Source: a bacterium (GTDB lineage Bacteria > JAUVQV01 > DATDCY01). Taken from it: a stretch of 16,085 nt of DNA. A model generated the notes under the pieces. That model saw only the letters and a program-made list of their open reading frames with translations. It was not told where the DNA came from and made no database searches. Shown piece by piece: positions 13,814 to 16,085 of the stretch (the stretch's first letter is position 1; each line of letters starts with the position of its first letter). The DNA lies in contig DATDCY010000075.1 in NCBI GenBank assembly GCA_036524115.1, positions 1 to 16,085 of the forward strand. The letters are read 5' to 3'. Made by a program: the position numbers and the translations under genes.

Positions 13814-13841
13814 ATGACATGTTGTCAGGGGCGCATGTCAT
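13814..13841. promoter_or_regulatory. Inverted repeat upstream of the third sigma-54 promoter
   Basis: ATGACATG (13814-13821) and CATGTCAT (13834-13841) are exact inverted arms with a 12-base spacer; TGACATGTTGTCA (13816-13828) is another dyad inside. A CGTTAAC at 13802-13808 shares its core with the CGTTAAT arms at 9125-9150. The distance to the -24/-12 promoter, about 100 bases, suits an enhancer site. Confidence 0.5.
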
Positions 13842-13942
13842 TCTGTCCGCCAGAAAGTCTTGTGATTGTGAAGTCTCTCACCATGCCTGCCGCGCGGGGA
13901 AGAAAACCGGGATTCCCCCTCCGTGCTCTCGCAAGTGCCCGA

Positions 13943-13959
13943 TGGCATGGAACTTGCGG
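13943..13959 (+). promoter_or_regulatory. Third sigma-54 promoter, upstream of the second transporter gene
   Basis: TGGCAT-GGAAC-TTGCGG matches TGGCAC-N5-TTGCW except for the last base of the -24 box and the W. Spacing is exact. Transcription would begin near 13970, about 45 bases before the GTG start at 14016. Confidence 0.85.
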
Positions 13960-14015
13960 AAGGATTCCCATCGGTATGGTTGAGTCTGTGGGCGCGAACA
14001 AGGGAGGGTGAGACC

Positions 14016-15476
14016 GTGGCGGAAGCGGACGAGAAGAAGAACGCCGTGTGGGCCTACCTGATCACCGGCATGCTCATGCTCATCAGCCTCGCCTACTACA
14101 ATGTGAGCCAGTACTACATCTACGTCGTCGTCTACATCTGGTTCGGGTTTGCGTACGGCATGATGCTCCAGTACGGCCGCTTCTGCATGGCCTCGGCATC
14201 GCGCGATCTCTTCGCCGCGGGAGTCCCGCGCATGGCCGTGGGCGTGCTCGTCGCGCTCATGTTCTTCAGTCTGATCCAGGCGACGCTCCAGTCGACCCAC
14301 ATGAGCACGTTCCACCCCGCGCCCTTCGGCGTCCACACGCTGATCGCCGGCCTCATCTTCGGCGTCGGCATGGTGCTCTCGGGGGGCTGCGCCTCCGGTT
14401 CGCTCTACAAGATCGGCGAAGGGAACATGACCTCCGCCGTTGTCGCCTTCTTCGGCCTGTGCATCGGCCAGGCGATCTTCGTCGACGTGAAGTGGTTCGA
14501 CTTCCTCATGCCCGCGAGCTGGAAGGCCGCCGCGGCCGCCAAGGTGGCCTCCGGGGCGCTCCCCGCCGACAAGGTGACCTCGTCCTTCGACACCTTCCTG
14601 GCCGGGTACGTCTGGGACCAGCCGACCGTCCAGCTCTCCCACACCAAGGCGGTTTCGGCCGCGCTGCCGGGGATCTCCAAGTATTTCATCGCCGACGCCC
14701 TGATCTGCACCCTCATCCCGGCCGCGCTGGTGCTCGTGGTCATCTACTGGTTCTACAGCCGCAAGGGCTTCATCAAGAAGCGGGCGAAGGCCAAGGGCGG
14801 CGCGACCGGCTTCGGCGACGAGGTCGCCGGGCTCTGGGCCATGATCACCGCCTCCAAGCGCACCACCATGATGGGCGTGGTCATCGGCATCGTGGCCGGC
14901 CTGCACATCCTCGTGATCAAGGGGATGCAGCTGCGCTTCGGCATCACGAACTTCGCCCAGATCCTGAACCGGATGAACGACGCCGGCCAGATCCACCTCA
15001 AGCCCGGCGAGATCGGGGCCTGGGGAACGATGTTCGACCCCGGCTACTGGTACATCACCAGCCAGGAGGGCCAGCTCGGCGGCTGGATCCTGGAGAAGTT
15101 CGGCTGGAACATGCGCGACAACATCTTCTTCGGCGTGAACAACGGCCTGCCCGAGCCCTGGCGCAACCCGGCACTCTGGATGTCGATCGGGATCATCTTC
15201 GGCGCGATGGTCATGGCGCGCCTGAGCAACGAGTTCAAGTTCAAGATGCCCAAGGGCGAGCTCTGGGTCTGGGCCCTCGCGGGCGGGATGCTGATGGGCC
15301 TGGGGTCCCGCCCGGCCCTCGGCTGCAACATCGGCGCCTTCTTCATCCGGGTCGCGGGCGGCGACCCCAGCGGCTGGCTCTACGGCGCCGGGATGGTCGG
15401 CGGCGCCTACTTCGGCGTCAAGTTCTTCAACTGGTGGTCCGAGCGCAAGATGGCCAAGGAGATGGAGTCGTTCTAG
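14016..15476 (+). CDS. YeeE/YedE-type sulfur transporter, long form
   Basis: A 486-residue polytopic membrane protein. The three family cysteine motifs are present: QYGRFCMASASRDL (C57), LSGGCASGSLYKIGEG (C125) and ALGCNIGAFFIRVAGG (C437). It is some 120 residues longer than the sister gene at 10991, mostly from an insert between the second and third motifs, including an Ala/Lys-rich loop (WKAAAAAKVASGALPADKVT) and a segment ending in a Lys-rich stretch (KGFIKKRAKAKGG). The start is GTG 14016 with GGGAGG 8 bases upstream; the frame is open further upstream, but that part precedes or overlaps the sigma-54 promoter. The gene is followed at 40 bases by a TusA-like gene, the classic YeeE/TusA pairing that links import to sulfur transfer. 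Confidence 0.92.
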   Translation: MAEADEKKNAVWAYLITGMLMLISLAYYNVSQYYIYVVVYIWFGFAYGMMLQYGRFCMASASRDLFAAGVPRMAVGVLVALMFFSLIQATLQSTHMSTFHPAPFGVHTLIAGLIFGVGMVLSGGCASGSLYKIGEGNMTSAVVAFFGLCIGQAIFVDVKWFDFLMPASWKAAAAAKVASGALPADKVTSSFDTFLAGYVWDQPTVQLSHTKAVSAALPGISKYFIADALICTLIPAALVLVVIYWFYSRKGFIKKRAKAKGGATGFGDEVAGLWAMITASKRTTMMGVVIGIVAGLHILVIKGMQLRFGITNFAQILNRMNDAGQIHLKPGEIGAWGTMFDPGYWYITSQEGQLGGWILEKFGWNMRDNIFFGVNNGLPEPWRNPALWMSIGIIFGAMVMARLSNEFKFKMPKGELWVWALAGGMLMGLGSRPALGCNIGAFFIRVAGGDPSGWLYGAGMVGGAYFGVKFFNWWSERKMAKEMESF

Positions 15477-15516
15477 GCGGCGGATTCGGCAATCACACGC
15501 AGGGGAGGATGTTCTC

Positions 15517-15768
15517 ATGGCGATGAAGTTCGAGAAGACCGGCGACGGCACGTACCTGCTCGACGTCTGCGGCTACGTCTGCCCCCACCCCCAGATCTAC
15601 ACCAAGAAGTCGCTCGAGAAGATGGCCGAGGGTGACACCGTGCAGGTCGTGCTTGACAACCCCTCGTCCGTCGAGACGATCGTCCAGATGTGCGACCAGG
15701 TGGGCAACGAAGTGCTCGAGCGCAAGACCGAGGGTGGCAAGATCTACCTCAAGATCCAGAAGGGGTAG
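15517..15768 (+). CDS. TusA-family sulfur-carrier protein
   Basis: An 83-residue cytoplasmic TusA/SirA-fold protein. The signature is DVCGYVCPHPQIYTKKSLEK: C22 in the CPxP motif carries the persulfide, with an extra C18 and C59 (VQMCDQVG). It is the expected partner of the transporter just upstream: sulfur arriving through a YeeE/YedE channel is passed to TusA. The extra Cys before the CPxP motif is not in the E. coli housekeeping TusA as I recall it and suits the transporter-linked group. ATG 15517 follows GGGGAGG by 8-9 bases. It could pass sulfur to the DsrE-like proteins upstream, as TusA does with TusBCD. Confidence 0.93.
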   Translation: MAMKFEKTGDGTYLLDVCGYVCPHPQIYTKKSLEKMAEGDTVQVVLDNPSSVETIVQMCDQVGNEVLERKTEGGKIYLKIQKG

Positions 15769-15801
15769 CCCTGCGGGGCGCCACGGACGCGGAGGGATGG
15801 C

Positions 15802-16085
15802 ATGAAGTCGGCAAGGACAGTGATCATCGGGCTGGTGGCGGTCATCATCGGTTTCCTGATCATCTACAGTCAGTCCGGCCGCCCGGTCGCTGTCGCGAGC
15901 GGGTCCGCCGCGGCGGGCGGCTACGGCTCGACGACGGCGGCGGCCCCCGCTGCCGGTGGCTACGGAGCGGCGAAGTCCGCTCCCGCTGCGGGCGGCTATG
16001 GCTCAGCCGCCCCCGCCGCTCCGGCGTCCGGGGGCTATGGTGCGCCGGCGGCGCCGGCGCCCGCTTCGGGCGGCTACGGCGCACC
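15802..16085 (+). CDS. Membrane-anchored protein with GGYG repeats (3' end outside window)
   Basis: 94 residues are visible, and the frame is still open at the window end. Residues 6-22 (TVIIGLVAVIIGFLIIY) form one N-terminal membrane helix or uncleaved signal. From residue 39 a low-complexity region begins, with GGYG at 39-42, 52-55, 64-67, 77-80 and 90-93, a period of 12-13 residues, separated by Ala/Pro/Ser linkers. The Ala/Pro linker could span the periplasm to a C-terminal domain beyond the window. Start ATG 15802 follows GGAGGG by five bases, and the gene lies 33 bases after tusA-like, so it should belong to the third sigma-54 transcript. I do not recognise the family. Codon use matches the neighbours. 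Confidence 0.75.
   Translation, partial: MKSARTVIIGLVAVIIGFLIIYSQSGRPVAVASGSAAAGGYGSTTAAAPAAGGYGAAKSAPAAGGYGSAAPAAPASGGYGAPAAPAPASGGYGA

Noticed and set aside
13878-15551. Long open frame on the minus strand opposite the long YeeE/YedE gene
   Set aside because: It is a codon-bias shadow: Asp/Glu/His/Ala/Gly-rich with no domain, and opposite a well-supported membrane protein. The same applies to long frames opposite 4553-5755, 7796-9124 and 11009-12307.

Overview
The window is very GC-rich DNA, interrupted by two short AT-rich islands at about 6950-7080 and 9105-9220. It comes from a bacterium that uses sigma-54 enhancer-binding regulators, c-type haem and sulfur-carrier proteins. This resembles the Desulfobacterota/Desulfuromonadota and other high-GC anaerobe-type lineages, but no rRNA or taxonomic marker is present, so this is inference. 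There are no tRNA or rRNA genes, no CRISPR array and no transposase.

Layout. (1) 3-1898, plus strand: the end of a family 2 glycosyltransferase and a radical SAM protein with a cysteine-rich C-terminus. (2) 1900-2290: a non-coding element with ~126-bp imperfect inverted arms around two 29-bp direct repeats, lying between convergent genes. (3) 5590-2316, minus strand: five genes for a MacB/LolCDE-type ABC exporter (permease, TPR lipoprotein, NosL-like protein, DUF4418-like membrane protein, ATPase), every junction a 4-base stop/start overlap. (4) 6734-5697, minus: a secreted beta-propeller protein with one CxxCH haem site. Its consensus promoter is overlapped by a 27-bp palindrome. (5) 7589-7164, minus: a small membrane-anchored conserved protein. 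(6) 9094-7739, minus: a PAS/AAA+/Fis-type sigma-54 activator with a cysteine-rich PAS region. (7) 9219-16085, plus: a sulfur-handling locus.

The most interesting part is 9095-16085. The activator gene is divergent from a near-perfect sigma-54 promoter (9219-9235). Two more GG-N10-GC sigma-54 elements lie at 12302-12318 and 13943-13959. Together they split the plus-strand genes into three probable transcripts. The first has three paralogous universal stress proteins and a YeeE/YedE-type sulfur transporter. The second has a periplasmic rhodanese and three small proteins that look like a reduced DsrE/DsrF/DsrH (TusBCD-like) set, one of them a 55-residue TTG-start gene that is easy to miss. The third has a second, longer YeeE/YedE transporter, a TusA-like sulfur carrier and a membrane-anchored protein with GGYG repeats that is cut by the window end.

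Inferred working model: the PAS activator senses a redox or sulfur-related cue and turns on a regulon. In that regulon a periplasmic rhodanese processes sulfane sulfur, the YeeE/YedE proteins move a sulfur species across the inner membrane, and the TusA/DsrE-like proteins accept and relay it in the cytoplasm. The universal stress proteins, one of which carries a C-terminal membrane tail, would be stress or nucleotide-sensing partners. The individual families are known. The combination and its three-promoter control are what deserve attention.
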